The notes below the pieces were generated by a model that had not been told where the DNA came from, made no database searches, and saw only the letters and a program-made list of their open reading frames with translations. Positions 33,143 to 42,889 of a DNA stretch of 64,000 nt are shown here, piece after piece; positions within the stretch are counted from its first letter, which is position 1; each line of letters starts with the position of its first letter. The translations under genes and the position numbers were made by a program. The DNA comes from Streptomyces camelliae (GTDB lineage: Bacteria; Actinomycetota; Actinomycetes; Streptomycetales; Streptomycetaceae), in NCBI RefSeq assembly GCF_027625935.1, contig NZ_CP115300.1:8804001-8868000 (forward strand), given 5' to 3'.

Positions 33143-34310
33143 GGCGACCGCTCTCCTCGCCGCCGCACTCCTCCTCGGCTTCGGTGCACGCCGCATCATG
33201 ACGGCCCTGTACGCCGGAGCCGACCCGGTGCACGGGTACCTGTGCGGGTTCGCGTTCTGCATGGGGGCCTCGCTGGTCGTCCTCGCCCCGGCGAACCTGA
33301 CCCGACTCGCCCACCTGGTACCGCAGACGGCGGCCGTCCTGGCCGGCGACGCACTGAAGACGGCGTCGCTGAGCTTTCTGATGCTGTTCGCCCTCTCCCT
33401 GTCCTCGGAACCCGAGAACCCGGGCCGGAACCGAGTGCGGCGCCACCTGGTCACCGCATGGGCCGTCCAACTCACCTCGGCCGCCCTCCTGCTGGCGGCC
33501 CGTCCCGGCTGGAGCGGCGGCGCGGCAGTGCTGCACGACACCGCCGGGCGGCTGCTGATGGCGGGCTACGACGCGCTGTTCACCGGCTATGCCCTCTGGT
33601 GCCTGGCCGTGCTCGGCCGAGTCCTCGTCCGCCACCTGCGTTCGGCGGGGCGAGGTCTGCCGCGGATCGGACTTCGCCTGGCGCTCGCCGCGGTCGCGGC
33701 CGGCACCCTGTGGACACTCTGGTCCCTCGACGACATCGTCGCCGTCCTGACACGGGGCACTCAGGACGGAGGCGAGGACACGCTCTCCAACGTCCTCGGC
33801 ATGATCTGCGTGGCCCTGGCCGTCGCCGCGGCGACCGTGACGCTGTGGAGCACCCGGCTGGCCGCACCGCTGCGCTGGCTGCGCGCGTACCGCAGCTACC
33901 GCGACCTGGAGCCACTGTGGGCGGCCCTGCACGCGCAGTTCCCGGAGATCGCCCTGCCGCTGGCCGAGCCAGGCGGCAGACTCCCGCTGTGGCAGGCCGA
34001 GTTCGCCCTCTACCGCCGCATCATCGAGATCAGGGACGGCCAGCTCGCACTACGCCCCTACGCCGACCCTGCTGCCGGCACCTGGGCGCCCACCGATGCG
34101 CAACGCGAGGCCGAGGTTCTGGCCACGGCCCTGGACAACCACCGGCACGGTCGCCGGCGCACCGCGGACGCTGAGGCCGTCCCCGGCCTCAGCCCGGTAC
34201 CGGGCACGGTGGAGGCGGAGGCCGCGTGGCTGACCCAGGTCGCCCGAGCGTTCCTCCGCACCAGGCCGGACGTCCTGGCACCCTCACCCGCCACTCCACC
34301 CAGAAGATGA
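33135..34310 (+). CDS. MAB_1171c-like polytopic membrane protein
   Basis: Integral membrane protein of 391 aa with about seven N-terminal helices (for example ATALLAAALLLGFGARRI, GYLCGFAFCMGASLVVLAP, GRLLMAGYDALFTGYALWCLAVLG) and a C-terminal cytosolic part containing LRAYRSYRDLEPLWAALHAQFPEIALPL and LYRRIIEIRDGQLAL, hallmarks of the actinobacterial MAB_1171c/DUF6545 group. Its GTG overlaps the peptidase stop by 8 bp. Probably a membrane sensor or transporter forming one module with the XRE regulator and the peptidase. Biochemical role unknown. Confidence 0.8.
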   Translation: MVEATALLAAALLLGFGARRIMTALYAGADPVHGYLCGFAFCMGASLVVLAPANLTRLAHLVPQTAAVLAGDALKTASLSFLMLFALSLSSEPENPGRNRVRRHLVTAWAVQLTSAALLLAARPGWSGGAAVLHDTAGRLLMAGYDALFTGYALWCLAVLGRVLVRHLRSAGRGLPRIGLRLALAAVAAGTLWTLWSLDDIVAVLTRGTQDGGEDTLSNVLGMICVALAVAAATVTLWSTRLAAPLRWLRAYRSYRDLEPLWAALHAQFPEIALPLAEPGGRLPLWQAEFALYRRIIEIRDGQLALRPYADPAAGTWAPTDAQREAEVLATALDNHRHGRRRTADAEAVPGLSPVPGTVEAEAAWLTQVARAFLRTRPDVLAPSPATPPRR

Positions 34311-34425
34311 GGCCGAGGCCCCGGAGGACGCGGCAGATGCCACCTGACGGCGGCATCCCCCGCAGTGCCTACGGGACCTGCCCCGGGCCCGCCTGCCTGG
34401 TCGCGGAAGTACCGAGACCGGCCCA

Positions 34426-36567
34426 TCACGCTGCTTTGACCTGCTGGTATTGCCCGAGGAAGTCCGGCCTTCCCCGCCGTATGCGCCACAGGAACAGGCC
34501 CGGGTTCAACTGCACCGCGCCGGTCGAGGCGTCGAAGGCGAAGGTGCGGGTGATGCCCTGGTACGACAGGGACCGCAGCGGGAGGATCAGGGAGCCCGGG
34601 TCCACCGGGCCTGTCCCGGACTGGGTGAGCACGTGGGCGACCATGCCGAGGGCGTCGTAGGCCTCGGCCGCGCCGGCCGGGACGCTCGGCACTCCGTACC
34701 GCCGGGTGAAGGCCCGTACGAACGTTGCGGCCGGCGCCAGGCGCACCGGATCCACCCAGGTGGACGAGAACACCCAGCCCTCGGCCGCCGCTCCTGCGGC
34801 GGCGAGGAAGGCTGGGTCGAGCACCGGCTGGGCCGCCGCGGCCGTACCCGTGAACCCGGCCGTCCGCAGCGCCCGGGCGCAGGCTGCGGCCCGCTGAGGC
34901 GAGTTGCCGCAGTAGACGACGGCCTGGGCGCGGGCGGCGATGGCGGCGGCAGCGGCCGGGGCGAAGTCGTCGCTGTCGGCGGGGACGGTGTGTGTGGTGA
35001 CCGTGCCGTGGGTCGGGGCGTTCTCCGTCAGGAGTCTGGCGATCAGCCAGCTGAAGTCGCGGGCCGCGTCGTCCTCGATCAGGGCCCAGCGGCTGGCCGG
35101 GTGGATCTCGGTCAGGTAGCGGAACAGGGGTGTGGGCATCGCGTAGTCGGCCGGCCGGATCTGGAACACGGCCAGGTGTGTGGACGACGCGGTGGCGTAC
35201 AGGTCGTCGGAGCCGGCCCAGGCGGTCACCGTCGGCAGCGACGCCTTGGTGTAGATGTCCCGGGTGGCGAGCGCGGTGGTGTCCGAGGAGGGGCCGATGA
35301 CCGCGCACACCCGGCCGTCGGCGGTGAGCTGCCGTGCCACCGCTTGCGACCGGGCGGCCTCCCCGTGGTCGTCGTGCACCTGGAGCGCGAGGTCGAAGCT
35401 GCGGTCCACGCGCGCGTTGTGGTCGGACACGGCGAGCCGGACGGCCTGCTCGATCGCCGAGCCCAGTGCCTTGCCGGGGCCGGTCAGGTCGGCGTGGACG
35501 GCGAGCGTACGGGTGGGGACGGCAGGGGTGCGCGCGCTGGAGCGGGTGGTGGTGTACCAGGCCGCGGTGGCGCCGCCCGCCGCCAGGACCCCCGCCGAGG
35601 TGCCCAGCAGCAGGAAGCGGCGTCTGGTCGGCGCGGGCGGCCCGGCCGCGAGCGTCGGCGGCTCGGCGCGCTGCGGCTCGGGTAGTTCCAGGACTTGGGC
35701 GGAGCGTTCGGCGATGAGCGCGGGCAGGCCGGGCGGCAGCCAGTCGTCGGTGCCGAAGTGGCCCAGTGCGGTGCGGAGTTCGGGGAGCGTGGGGCGGGCG
35801 GCCGGGGACTTCTTCAGGCAGCGGGCGATGAGCGTGCGCAGCGGGTCGTCCGGGACGCCGGTGAGGTCGGGGGCTTCGTGGATGGTGCGGAAGATCACCG
35901 CCGCCGCCGTGCCCGTGCCGAACGGCGGGCGGCCCGCCGCGGCGTAGGCGAGCAGACAGCCCAGCGAGAACACATCGCTCGGTGGACCCGGCTCGCCGCC
36001 CCGGGCCCGCGCCTGCTCGGGGGACAGATAGCCGGGGGTGCCGATCACAAGGTCGGTTGCGGTCAGCGCGGTCGCGCCGCCCGCGCGGGCGATGCCGAAG
36101 TCGATCAGGCGTGGGCCGTCGAGCGCGAGCAGGACGTTGCCGGGTTTGATGTCGCGGTGCACGAGTCCGGCCGCGTGCACCGCGGTGAGTGCCTCGACGA
36201 GCCGCGCCCCCAGTGCTCGTACGGTGTCCGGGGGCAGCGGGCCGTGCCCGGCGACGGTCTCGGCGAGCGAGGGGCCGGGCACGAACGCCGTGGCGAGCCA
36301 CGGTTCGGGGGCCTCCGGGTCGGCGGCCAGCACCGGAGTGGTCCAGCGGGCGTCGACCCGCGCCGCCGCCTGCGCCTCGCGACGGAACCGGGCCCGGAAG
36401 GAGGGATCGGCGGCATGTTCCGCCCGGATCACCTTGACAGCGGCCAGGGCACCGCCCTCGGAACGGGCGAGGTAGACCACGCCCATGCCGCCGGCTCCGA
36501 TCCGGGCGAGCAGGCGATACGGGCCGATGGTCTCGGGGTCGGCGGCGAGAAGCGGACGCACCGTCAC
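34426..36567 (-). CDS. Receptor Ser/Thr kinase with C-terminal substrate-binding-protein domain
   Basis: Membrane kinase of 713 aa. The kinase domain (about 15-275) has [32 protein letters not shown] and [10 protein letters not shown], so it should be active. After a linker comes [19 protein letters not shown] (about 315-333), a membrane segment preceded by a twin-arginine-like RRxFL. The extracellular part resembles a branched-chain-amino-acid-type type I binding protein ([64 protein letters not shown]). The GTG at 36567 overlaps the upstream kinase stop by GTGA. It likely senses a small molecule outside and phosphorylates targets inside. Confidence 0.9.
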   Translation of the reverse strand: MTVRPLLAADPETIGPYRLLARIGAGGMGVVYLARSEGGALAAVKVIRAEHAADPSFRARFRREAQAAARVDARWTTPVLAADPEAPEPWLATAFVPGPSLAETVAGHGPLPPDTVRALGARLVEALTAVHAAGLVHRDIKPGNVLLALDGPRLIDFGIARAGGATALTATDLVIGTPGYLSPEQARARGGEPGPPSDVFSLGCLLAYAAAGRPPFGTGTAAAVIFRTIHEAPDLTGVPDDPLRTLIARCLKKSPAARPTLPELRTALGHFGTDDWLPPGLPALIAERSAQVLELPEPQRAEPPTLAAGPPAPTRRRFLLLGTSAGVLAAGGATAAWYTTTRSSARTPAVPTRTLAVHADLTGPGKALGSAIEQAVRLAVSDHNARVDRSFDLALQVHDDHGEAARSQAVARQLTADGRVCAVIGPSSDTTALATRDIYTKASLPTVTAWAGSDDLYATASSTHLAVFQIRPADYAMPTPLFRYLTEIHPASRWALIEDDAARDFSWLIARLLTENAPTHGTVTTHTVPADSDDFAPAAAAAIAARAQAVVYCGNSPQRAAACARALRTAGFTGTAAAAQPVLDPAFLAAAGAAAEGWVFSSTWVDPVRLAPAATFVRAFTRRYGVPSVPAGAAEAYDALGMVAHVLTQSGTGPVDPGSLILPLRSLSYQGITRTFAFDASTGAVQLNPGLFLWRIRRGRPDFLGQYQQVKAA

Positions 36568-38699
36568 TTGCCCCTCAGCGGGAGGGCGATGTCCGGGGCT
36601 GGGCCCAGATAGTCGAAGGCACCGTCACGCACCTGGTGGACGAAGCTGGCCGGCGTGGCAAGCATGGGCGTACCTACGGTCTTGGAGTCGAAGGCGAAGG
36701 TCCGGGTGATGCCGTGGTACTTGGCTGCTTGGAGCGGGGCGATGAGATCCCTGCGGGCCGGCCGTCTGCCTCCGGTCGCCGTGAGCCGGCCGATCAGCAG
36801 GTTCGCCGCGTCGTAGCCCTCGGCCGCCCAGAAGCCGGGCGCGTGGCCGCTGCGGGTGCGGAACGCCTGCGCGAAGTCGCGGACGGAGGCCGCTCCGGGG
36901 CCGATGGCGCTGGCCAGCACCGTCCAGCCGTCAGCGGTCGGCTCGGCGGCGAAACGGGCGTCGAGGGCGGGTTCCATCGCGTACTTGGGCCCGGTGAAGC
37001 CGGCCAGGCCGCGGGCCGCGCGGATCGCGCCGTCGAGCGGGCCCGCGTAGACGAAGGCCTGGATGCCTGCCGAGCGCATCTCGTCAAGGACGGGCCGCAG
37101 ATCGGTCGTCCCGGGCGGCACGACCCGGGGGTGGGTGGCGCGTCCGTACTGTCGGACGACGAGGTTGGCCATCTGGATGGTCATCCAGGAGAGGTCACCG
37201 CCGCTGCGGTCCATCAGGAGGCCGACGGGTGAGGCCGCGCTCGTCGCCGCCCACAGGAACACCAGCTTCATCGCGACCGTGTTGTGCAGCGGCCGGCCGC
37301 GCACGAAGGATCGGATGTTCTGGTACAGGTTCTGCCCGGCGGACATGGTGAGCACCGGCAGCAACGCCGCGTCGTACACCGGGAGTGCGGCCTTGGTCGT
37401 CAGGTCCGTGCTGGACCCGAGCACCGCCAGCACGCTGTCGTCGCCGGCGAGCCGGCGTGCTGCTGTGGCCGCGTGGCCGGTGCTGCCGCCGTCGTCGGCG
37501 GTGCGCAACTGTAGCGTGAACGGCTTGTCACGGCGCGCGTTGAACTGTTCGACGGCGAGCTGCGCACCCTGGAGCTGTGCCTGGCCCACCTCCTTTCCGG
37601 GGCCGCTGAGGTCGGCCTGTACACCGATCGCCCAGCCGGGCGCGGCCGGTCTGCCCGAGCCGCCGCCGTGGGTCCCACGCAGCGCGGCCCACGCCGCCGC
37701 GCCGCCGCCGACGGCCAGGACGGCAGCCCCGGTGGACGCGGCCGTCAGAAAGCCCCGGCGGGACCGGCCGGTGGCCGTCGCCGGCTCGGCGAGGGTGGCC
37801 TCGATCTCGGGCAGGGCGAGCATCTGCGCCGACCGCTCGGCGACCATCCGGACCACCTCCGGCGGCAGCCAGTTCGCGGTGCCGGACGGCACGTCCTCGA
37901 CCAGTGCCGTGTCCAGCTCGGCGGGCGTGGGGCGATCGTCCGGGTCCTTGGCGAGGCAGCCCAGCAGGACCGCCGCCAGTTCCGGCTCCACCCCGTCCAG
38001 GTCGGGCTCGTCGTGCACGGTCCGGTAGAGCAGCGCGTCGGCCGCCCCGCTGCCGAACGGCAGGCGTCCCGTCGCCGCGTACGCCAGCACACAACCCAGT
38101 GAGAACACATCGCTCGCCGGCGAGAGCGACTCGCCGCCGGCCGCCTGCTCGGGTGAGAGAAAGCCGGGCGTGCCGATCACGAGGTCGGTGGAGGTGAGGG
38201 CCGTGTCGTGGGGGGAGCGCGCGATACCGAAGTCGATCAGCCGCGGCCCGTCGGCGCCCAGCAGGATGTTCCCGGGCTTGACGTCCCGGTGCACCAGACC
38301 GGTCTCGTGCACGGCCGTCAGCGCCCGCGCCAGCAGCTTGCCCAGGACCCGTACCGCCCGCGGCGGCAGCGGACCGAGCCGGCCGACCGCTTCGGCGAGG
38401 GAGGGGCCCGGCTCGAACGCGGTGGCCAGCCACGGCTGTCCGGCCTCCGGGTCGGCTCCGGTCACCTTCACCACCCACGGGCTGTCCACCCCCTGCGCGG
38501 CCCGCACCTCACGGCGGAACCGGGCGCGGAACTCCTCGTCGTCCCCGTGACCGGCCTGGATCACCTTGACGGCGGCAAGGGCCCCGGACTCCGCACGGCC
38601 CAGATAGACGACGCCCATGCCGCCCTCGCCGAGCCGGGCAAGCAGCCGGTGACCGCCGACGAAGGACGGGTCGGACGGCCGCAGCGAACGGTCGGTCAC
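36564..38699 (-). CDS. Receptor Ser/Thr kinase with C-terminal substrate-binding-protein domain
   Basis: Paralogue of the next gene, about 711 aa. Kinase motifs: [64 protein letters not shown] at about 310-330 is a membrane segment with an SRRxFL Tat-like start. The outer domain ([64 protein letters not shown]) is a type I binding-protein fold. The GTG at 38699 overlaps the lipoprotein stop by GTGA, so the long upstream extension of the frame is not used. The tandem duplication has diverged mainly in the sensor, suggesting different ligands. Confidence 0.9.
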   Translation of the reverse strand: MTDRSLRPSDPSFVGGHRLLARLGEGGMGVVYLGRAESGALAAVKVIQAGHGDDEEFRARFRREVRAAQGVDSPWVVKVTGADPEAGQPWLATAFEPGPSLAEAVGRLGPLPPRAVRVLGKLLARALTAVHETGLVHRDVKPGNILLGADGPRLIDFGIARSPHDTALTSTDLVIGTPGFLSPEQAAGGESLSPASDVFSLGCVLAYAATGRLPFGSGAADALLYRTVHDEPDLDGVEPELAAVLLGCLAKDPDDRPTPAELDTALVEDVPSGTANWLPPEVVRMVAERSAQMLALPEIEATLAEPATATGRSRRGFLTAASTGAAVLAVGGGAAAWAALRGTHGGGSGRPAAPGWAIGVQADLSGPGKEVGQAQLQGAQLAVEQFNARRDKPFTLQLRTADDGGSTGHAATAARRLAGDDSVLAVLGSSTDLTTKAALPVYDAALLPVLTMSAGQNLYQNIRSFVRGRPLHNTVAMKLVFLWAATSAASPVGLLMDRSGGDLSWMTIQMANLVVRQYGRATHPRVVPPGTTDLRPVLDEMRSAGIQAFVYAGPLDGAIRAARGLAGFTGPKYAMEPALDARFAAEPTADGWTVLASAIGPGAASVRDFAQAFRTRSGHAPGFWAAEGYDAANLLIGRLTATGGRRPARRDLIAPLQAAKYHGITRTFAFDSKTVGTPMLATPASFVHQVRDGAFDYLGPAPDIALPLRGK

Positions 38700-39529
38700 T
38701 TCTGCACCCCCAGTGCGTTGCGCACCTTCGTCTCCATGTCCGCGACCGCCTGCGCCGCCACGGTCATCAGGTCGTTCCGGGTGTATCCTTTGCCGCCCTC
38801 GACCGCGACGGCGATGGTGACGGGCCCGAGCCGCGCCTGGTACCACGCGTAGTACAACGCGCCCCCGGCCAAGGCGGGATTGAAGTAGTTGCCCAGCTCC
38901 ATCACGACGTCGTCGGCGGACAGGTTGTCGTTGGTGTCGTATCCGGAGCCGGCCGAGTCCAGCTGGGTGATCCGCTCCGTGTCCCGCAGCTGCTGGTCGG
39001 GGCAGCGCAGCGCCTCCTCCAGCGTCTCGGCGATCTCCCAGCCGGCCTGCTGCGCGGTGCGGTGCAGGGTGACGGTCGCCGCGGTGTGGACCTCGCCCTT
39101 GCCGCCGGTCGCCGGAAGTCTGCCGTACCGGCTGAGACTGCCCAGCACGTCACCGGGCAGCGCCTGCTGCTGCCATACGCAGTCGGTGCCGAGCACCGGC
39201 CAGTCGGCCGGGTCGCTCTCGTACGGGGTGCGCCGCCCAAAGCCGGGGCCGAAGCTCTCCGGTCCGGCGGTGACGGCCCTCAGCAACTCCAGGGCGGCCG
39301 ACCGTGTTTTCGGCATCCGTGCGGGGTCGGTCCGGAAGGGCGTCCCACTGGTGCCGCCGCCGGCACCGGCCTGCACGGACGCCGTACTTGACGCGGTCGG
39401 GCCCGTCGTGGGCTTCGCGCCCTTCGGGCCGGATCCGTGGCCGCCGGAGCATCCCGCGAGCAACACCCCGCAGACGGCCAGTGCGGCGCCCGTGCGCCCG
39501 CCCTGCCGTCTTCCCCCTGCGTATCTCAC
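38696..39529 (-). CDS. Lipoprotein, first gene of the kinase operon
   Basis: Predicted membrane-anchored protein of 277 aa: basic N-terminus, hydrophobic core and LLAGC lipobox (Cys about residue 27), then a Gly/Thr/Ser linker. The folded part has three cysteines (DCVWQQQ, RCPDQQ) and ends in YYAWYQARLGPVTIAVAVEGGKGYTRNDLM. No named family is recognised. GTG at 39529 has GGAG 4 nt upstream. It overlaps the first kinase gene by GTGA, so it probably works with the kinases at the cell surface, for example as accessory binding protein. Confidence 0.78.
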   Translation of the reverse strand: MRYAGGRRQGGRTGAALAVCGVLLAGCSGGHGSGPKGAKPTTGPTASSTASVQAGAGGGTSGTPFRTDPARMPKTRSAALELLRAVTAGPESFGPGFGRRTPYESDPADWPVLGTDCVWQQQALPGDVLGSLSRYGRLPATGGKGEVHTAATVTLHRTAQQAGWEIAETLEEALRCPDQQLRDTERITQLDSAGSGYDTNDNLSADDVVMELGNYFNPALAGGALYYAWYQARLGPVTIAVAVEGGKGYTRNDLMTVAAQAVADMETKVRNALGVQK

Positions 39530-39620
39530 TGTTCTCCATTCCGTCCCATCCGGCTCGCTCGCGCTGATCGGGAGTCGGGAGCATCTGGTTCACCTGAGCT
39601 TATATGCAATCTGAAGCATT

Positions 39621-39651
39621 CACATCAGTTTGCTTCGCGTCGAGTGATGTG
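39621..39651. promoter_or_regulatory. Dyad upstream of the kinase operon
   Basis: CACATCA (39621-39627) and TGATGTG (39645-39651) are perfect inverted arms 17 bp apart, about 100 bp upstream of the lipoprotein start. Could be an operator. Confidence 0.35.
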
Positions 39652-39921
39652 AGGTGAGCGCGAGTGTTGTGTGCGGGATGCGCGATGAACGGGCGGTGGC
39701 GGGAAGTGGGAAGTGGCCTGTCTGCCTGGCGAGTGGTTCCCGTGGGGCCGGTCCTGGGGGGTCTTCGGCTCTCCGGTACTTGTCCCAACCTGCTGCAGCC
39801 CGTGCTCAAGCGCCGGTTCCTGGTGCGCTTCGGCGAGGAGAGCGTCACTGTTGTGGGAATGCGGGCTGTCGGCCGCACGCTGTCTTCACCTGGGCAAGGA
39901 CGGACTGCACCATGATCGGTT
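39652..39921. other. Gap with no recognised gene
   Basis: Short frames here have no ribosome-binding site or family resemblance. The right part may be derived from the transposable element whose scar follows. Confidence 0.5.
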
Positions 39922-40085
39922 GTGGTGCTGCGTCTGGCCTACCTCGCGGCGACCAACGCCTTCACGCTCCTGCGCCTGCTGACGATGAGCAACTGCGCAA
40001 TCAGGCAGACGCACTGCTCGCGTGTGACTTCTTCGAGACCCGCACCCTGACCAGGGTGCGTCTGTACGTCTTCACCGTCAGCTGA
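39922..40085 (+). pseudogene. Scar of an integrase-core transposase
   Basis: Two fragments of one transposase type are joined by a deletion. The first, in one frame from GTG 39922, reads LRLAYLAATNAFTLLRLLTMS, like the N-terminus of Streptomyces integrase-core transposases. The second, in another frame and ending at 40085, reads ADALLACDFFETRTLTRVRLYVF, like the start of the rve catalytic domain (first Asp in CDFFE). The middle HTH part and the rest of the catalytic domain are gone. The remnant abuts and slightly overlaps the stop of the GH95 gene. Confidence 0.72.
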
Positions 40086-42771
40086 AGGTCCACTGCTGGT
40101 TGTCGCTGCCGGTGCAGGTCCCCAGGATCACCGGGGCACCGGGGGTGGTCGAACCGTCCTTCGCGTCCAGGCACAGGCCCTTGGTGGTGAGGGCGCCCGT
40201 GGAGGTGTACTTCCACTTCTGGTTCGCCGAGACGTCGCAGTCCCAGATGTCGACCCGGGTGCCCGGGGCCGTACTGGCGCCCGGATCGTCGAGGCAGCGT
40301 CCGGAGGCTCCACCGACGAGGGGGCTGCCGGCGGGCACCTTGATGGCTGCCAGGCCGATCGACGCGGATCCGAGCCTGCGCACGTCGGCCGCCGGGGTCG
40401 CGGTCACCGCGGCGAACGGCCGGGCGCCGACCGGGTCGGAGGGCTGCTGGATGAGGTAGGACCTGCCCTTGACGGCCGGGACGGAGATCTGCGCGGCGTT
40501 GGTCGCACGGACCACTACGGTGTGCCCGTCCTTGCCGTCGACGACCTCGACCTGCCTGCCCGGCCAGGGGTTGCGGACCCTGATGGTCCCGGTGGACCCG
40601 GCGTTGACGCCTACGGTGCCGATCGTCCCGTCATGGACCTGGACCGAGACCTTGCTGCCGCCCTGGACGAACACCGTGCCGTCAGCGTTCCAACCGGAGG
40701 GCAGCGCGGGCGCGATGCGCAGCAGCCCGTCGTAGTCCTGCACCAGCGCCTCGCCGAGTGCGGCGGCCGCCACACCCTGCTGCTCGAAGTAGGGCTCGTT
40801 GCCGACGAAGGTCGCCAGGCCCGAGGGCAGCGTCTGGTACTTCTTGGTCAGCCTGGTCAAGGTGGCGGCGACCTCGTCGCCGAGACCTAGGCGGGCGGCC
40901 TGGATCGGGTCGTTGCTCCAGTCGTTGACCTGCTTGTTCGGGCGGCTCGTGTACGTCCGCCTGGCCAGGTCGGACGAGTCTCCCGAGTCGCCGATCAGGT
41001 TGTAGGGCCACACCGGTTCCAGCCCGATGTTCTCGGTGTTGTGCTTGGCGGCCGACGGCTCGTAGGAGGGCGCGATGACATCCGTGCCGTCGGCGTCGTC
41101 GGCCTCGGTGAGCAGCTTGGACTGTGTCGCCGCGTCGGTGCGGGGAAGTGGGAGGATCTTCGCCAGGGCCGTGTTCAGCTGTCCGACGAGACCGGCGTCC
41201 TTGCCGAGCACCCGGGCGGCCTTGGCGGTCGCCGGGAACAGGGCCCGCATGGCAGAGATGTCTGTGGTGGGGTCCTTGACGTCCCACTGGGTCTCATGCG
41301 CGTTTGACGGGGCGGTGTGCAGATAGCCGTCCGCGCCCGTGGTCGAGTACGCGAGCAGGAACCGGCTCGCCTCGGCCATGAGGGGGTAGTTGCCGCGCAG
41401 GAAGGACCGGTCGCCGGTCATGAGGTACTGCTGCCAGACCCACAGCCCGACCTCGGCCCCGGTGGACATGGTGCGCGCGTTGTAGTACGGGCTGGAAGCC
41501 GAGTCGCAGTTCAGGCCCGGCGAGGACAGCCACGTCTCGTACTCGAAGCCCTGTCCGTTGAAGCGCATGGTCTCGGGGACGCAGATGCCCGTGCGGTCGC
41601 CCAGGTGAGCCTTGGTCCACGCCTGGATGTTCGCCAGGTTGCGCCGGTAGAGGCGGAAGTAGGGTGCATTCAGGCCGAAGGCGCCGGCGGACAGGTTCGC
41701 CTGGACCTGCATGCGCAGGTTCCAGTGCCAGTACGCGCCCGGATCCCACCGGTGGAAGTCCTTGTACGCCGAGAACAGGTCCGCGACGCCCGCCTGGGAA
41801 CCGGGGTAGAGGCCGCGGCTCTGCGCCGCCGCGTCGTACAGGTCGAGTGTGCGCAGGCTCTCCAGGTAGTCGGCGGTGCCGTCGGCGGAGGAGTACTTGA
41901 TCAGCCCGACCCTGTTCCAGAAGGAGTGCCACCACGACAGGTGCGCCGCGAAGAGGCCGGACGACGTCTTGGTCGTGTCCTTCGCCAGCAGGCTTGCGGC
42001 GGTGCTCCGGGCGTCCCCGCCGGTCCAGTGCGGTGCGGCGGTCACGATGCGGAAGCTGCCGTCGGCGTGCGGGGTGAAGGAGACCTGCACCGTGCGGGAG
42101 TCCACGACGCTCGCGGTGACATCCTGTCCGCCTGCGGTGATCGCGCCCAGCGAGCCGAACGTGCCACCGCCCGATCCGGGCCGGCCGGTGTCCTTCCAGG
42201 TCTCGGCGAGCGTGCCGATCGCGCCGTCGGCATCCGCCTGCGGTGATCGCCCGGACCACAGGGCGAGCCGGGCCGTCTGCGGGATGGTGGGATCGGCCCC
42301 GGTGACGTCGACGACCAGTTCGTCCTTGTCCGCGCGGACGTAGACGGTGGCGGTCATGCCGCCGCCGGATTCGGTGAACGTCCCGTTGTACAGGTCCAGG
42401 TGGGCCTGGTAGTCGGAGGCGCCGGTGAGCTTGGCGAGTCCCGGGACGGTCACCCATCCCGGCGACTTGCGGTCCGGATATGTGTCCGAGCGGTTGAGCT
42501 GGGCGGTGAAACCGCCGGCGGCCCGGACGGCGGCACCGAGCCTGCCGTTGCCGAGCGGCATGAACTGTGACTGCGCGGCGTTCGGCCGGCGCAGCACCAC
42601 GTCGGAGCGACGCACCAGGTTCGGTGTGTCGACGGTGAACCTGCCTGACTCCCACGCGGTCGTGGCGGTGGCCGCGTGGGCGGTCTGCCACGCAGGTGCG
42701 ACGGTGAGAGCCGCAGCCAGCGCGAAGGCGCAGGCGAGGCTGCTCGCCGCGCTTCTTCGGAGTACGGCCAT
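40078..42771 (-). CDS. Secreted GH95-type alpha-L-fucosidase with ricin-B domain
   Basis: Extracellular glycosidase of 897 aa. The signal peptide ends near AHA (about 33). The N-terminal beta domain begins with FMPLGNGRLGAAVRAAGG, a GH95 hallmark; the (alpha/alpha)6 part has WHWNLRMQVQANLSAGAFGLN, TGAEVGLWVWQQYLMTGD and SNAHETQWDVKDPTTDI with catalytic acidic candidates, and DWSNDPIQAARLGLGDEV. A ricin-type lectin repeat set (CLDDPGAST, NQKWKY, CLDAKDGSTT, NQQWTF) ends the protein. GH95 enzymes cleave terminal alpha-1,2-L-fucose (some alpha-L-galactose). It lies 118 bp downstream of a GH29 fucosidase gene on the same strand. Confidence 0.88.
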   Translation of the reverse strand: MAVLRRSAASSLACAFALAAALTVAPAWQTAHAATATTAWESGRFTVDTPNLVRRSDVVLRRPNAAQSQFMPLGNGRLGAAVRAAGGFTAQLNRSDTYPDRKSPGWVTVPGLAKLTGASDYQAHLDLYNGTFTESGGGMTATVYVRADKDELVVDVTGADPTIPQTARLALWSGRSPQADADGAIGTLAETWKDTGRPGSGGGTFGSLGAITAGGQDVTASVVDSRTVQVSFTPHADGSFRIVTAAPHWTGGDARSTAASLLAKDTTKTSSGLFAAHLSWWHSFWNRVGLIKYSSADGTADYLESLRTLDLYDAAAQSRGLYPGSQAGVADLFSAYKDFHRWDPGAYWHWNLRMQVQANLSAGAFGLNAPYFRLYRRNLANIQAWTKAHLGDRTGICVPETMRFNGQGFEYETWLSSPGLNCDSASSPYYNARTMSTGAEVGLWVWQQYLMTGDRSFLRGNYPLMAEASRFLLAYSTTGADGYLHTAPSNAHETQWDVKDPTTDISAMRALFPATAKAARVLGKDAGLVGQLNTALAKILPLPRTDAATQSKLLTEADDADGTDVIAPSYEPSAAKHNTENIGLEPVWPYNLIGDSGDSSDLARRTYTSRPNKQVNDWSNDPIQAARLGLGDEVAATLTRLTKKYQTLPSGLATFVGNEPYFEQQGVAAAALGEALVQDYDGLLRIAPALPSGWNADGTVFVQGGSKVSVQVHDGTIGTVGVNAGSTGTIRVRNPWPGRQVEVVDGKDGHTVVVRATNAAQISVPAVKGRSYLIQQPSDPVGARPFAAVTATPAADVRRLGSASIGLAAIKVPAGSPLVGGASGRCLDDPGASTAPGTRVDIWDCDVSANQKWKYTSTGALTTKGLCLDAKDGSTTPGAPVILGTCTGSDNQQWTFS

Positions 42772-42889
42772 GTGCTACCACTTCCTTGTGATCGACGGCG
42801 GGACGAGGGCCGGCCGACCGGAACTGGCAGCCGGACAGGGGCGCACGCGGGCATGGCGTGCCTGCCACGCCCGCGTCGCCAAGTCGCCG

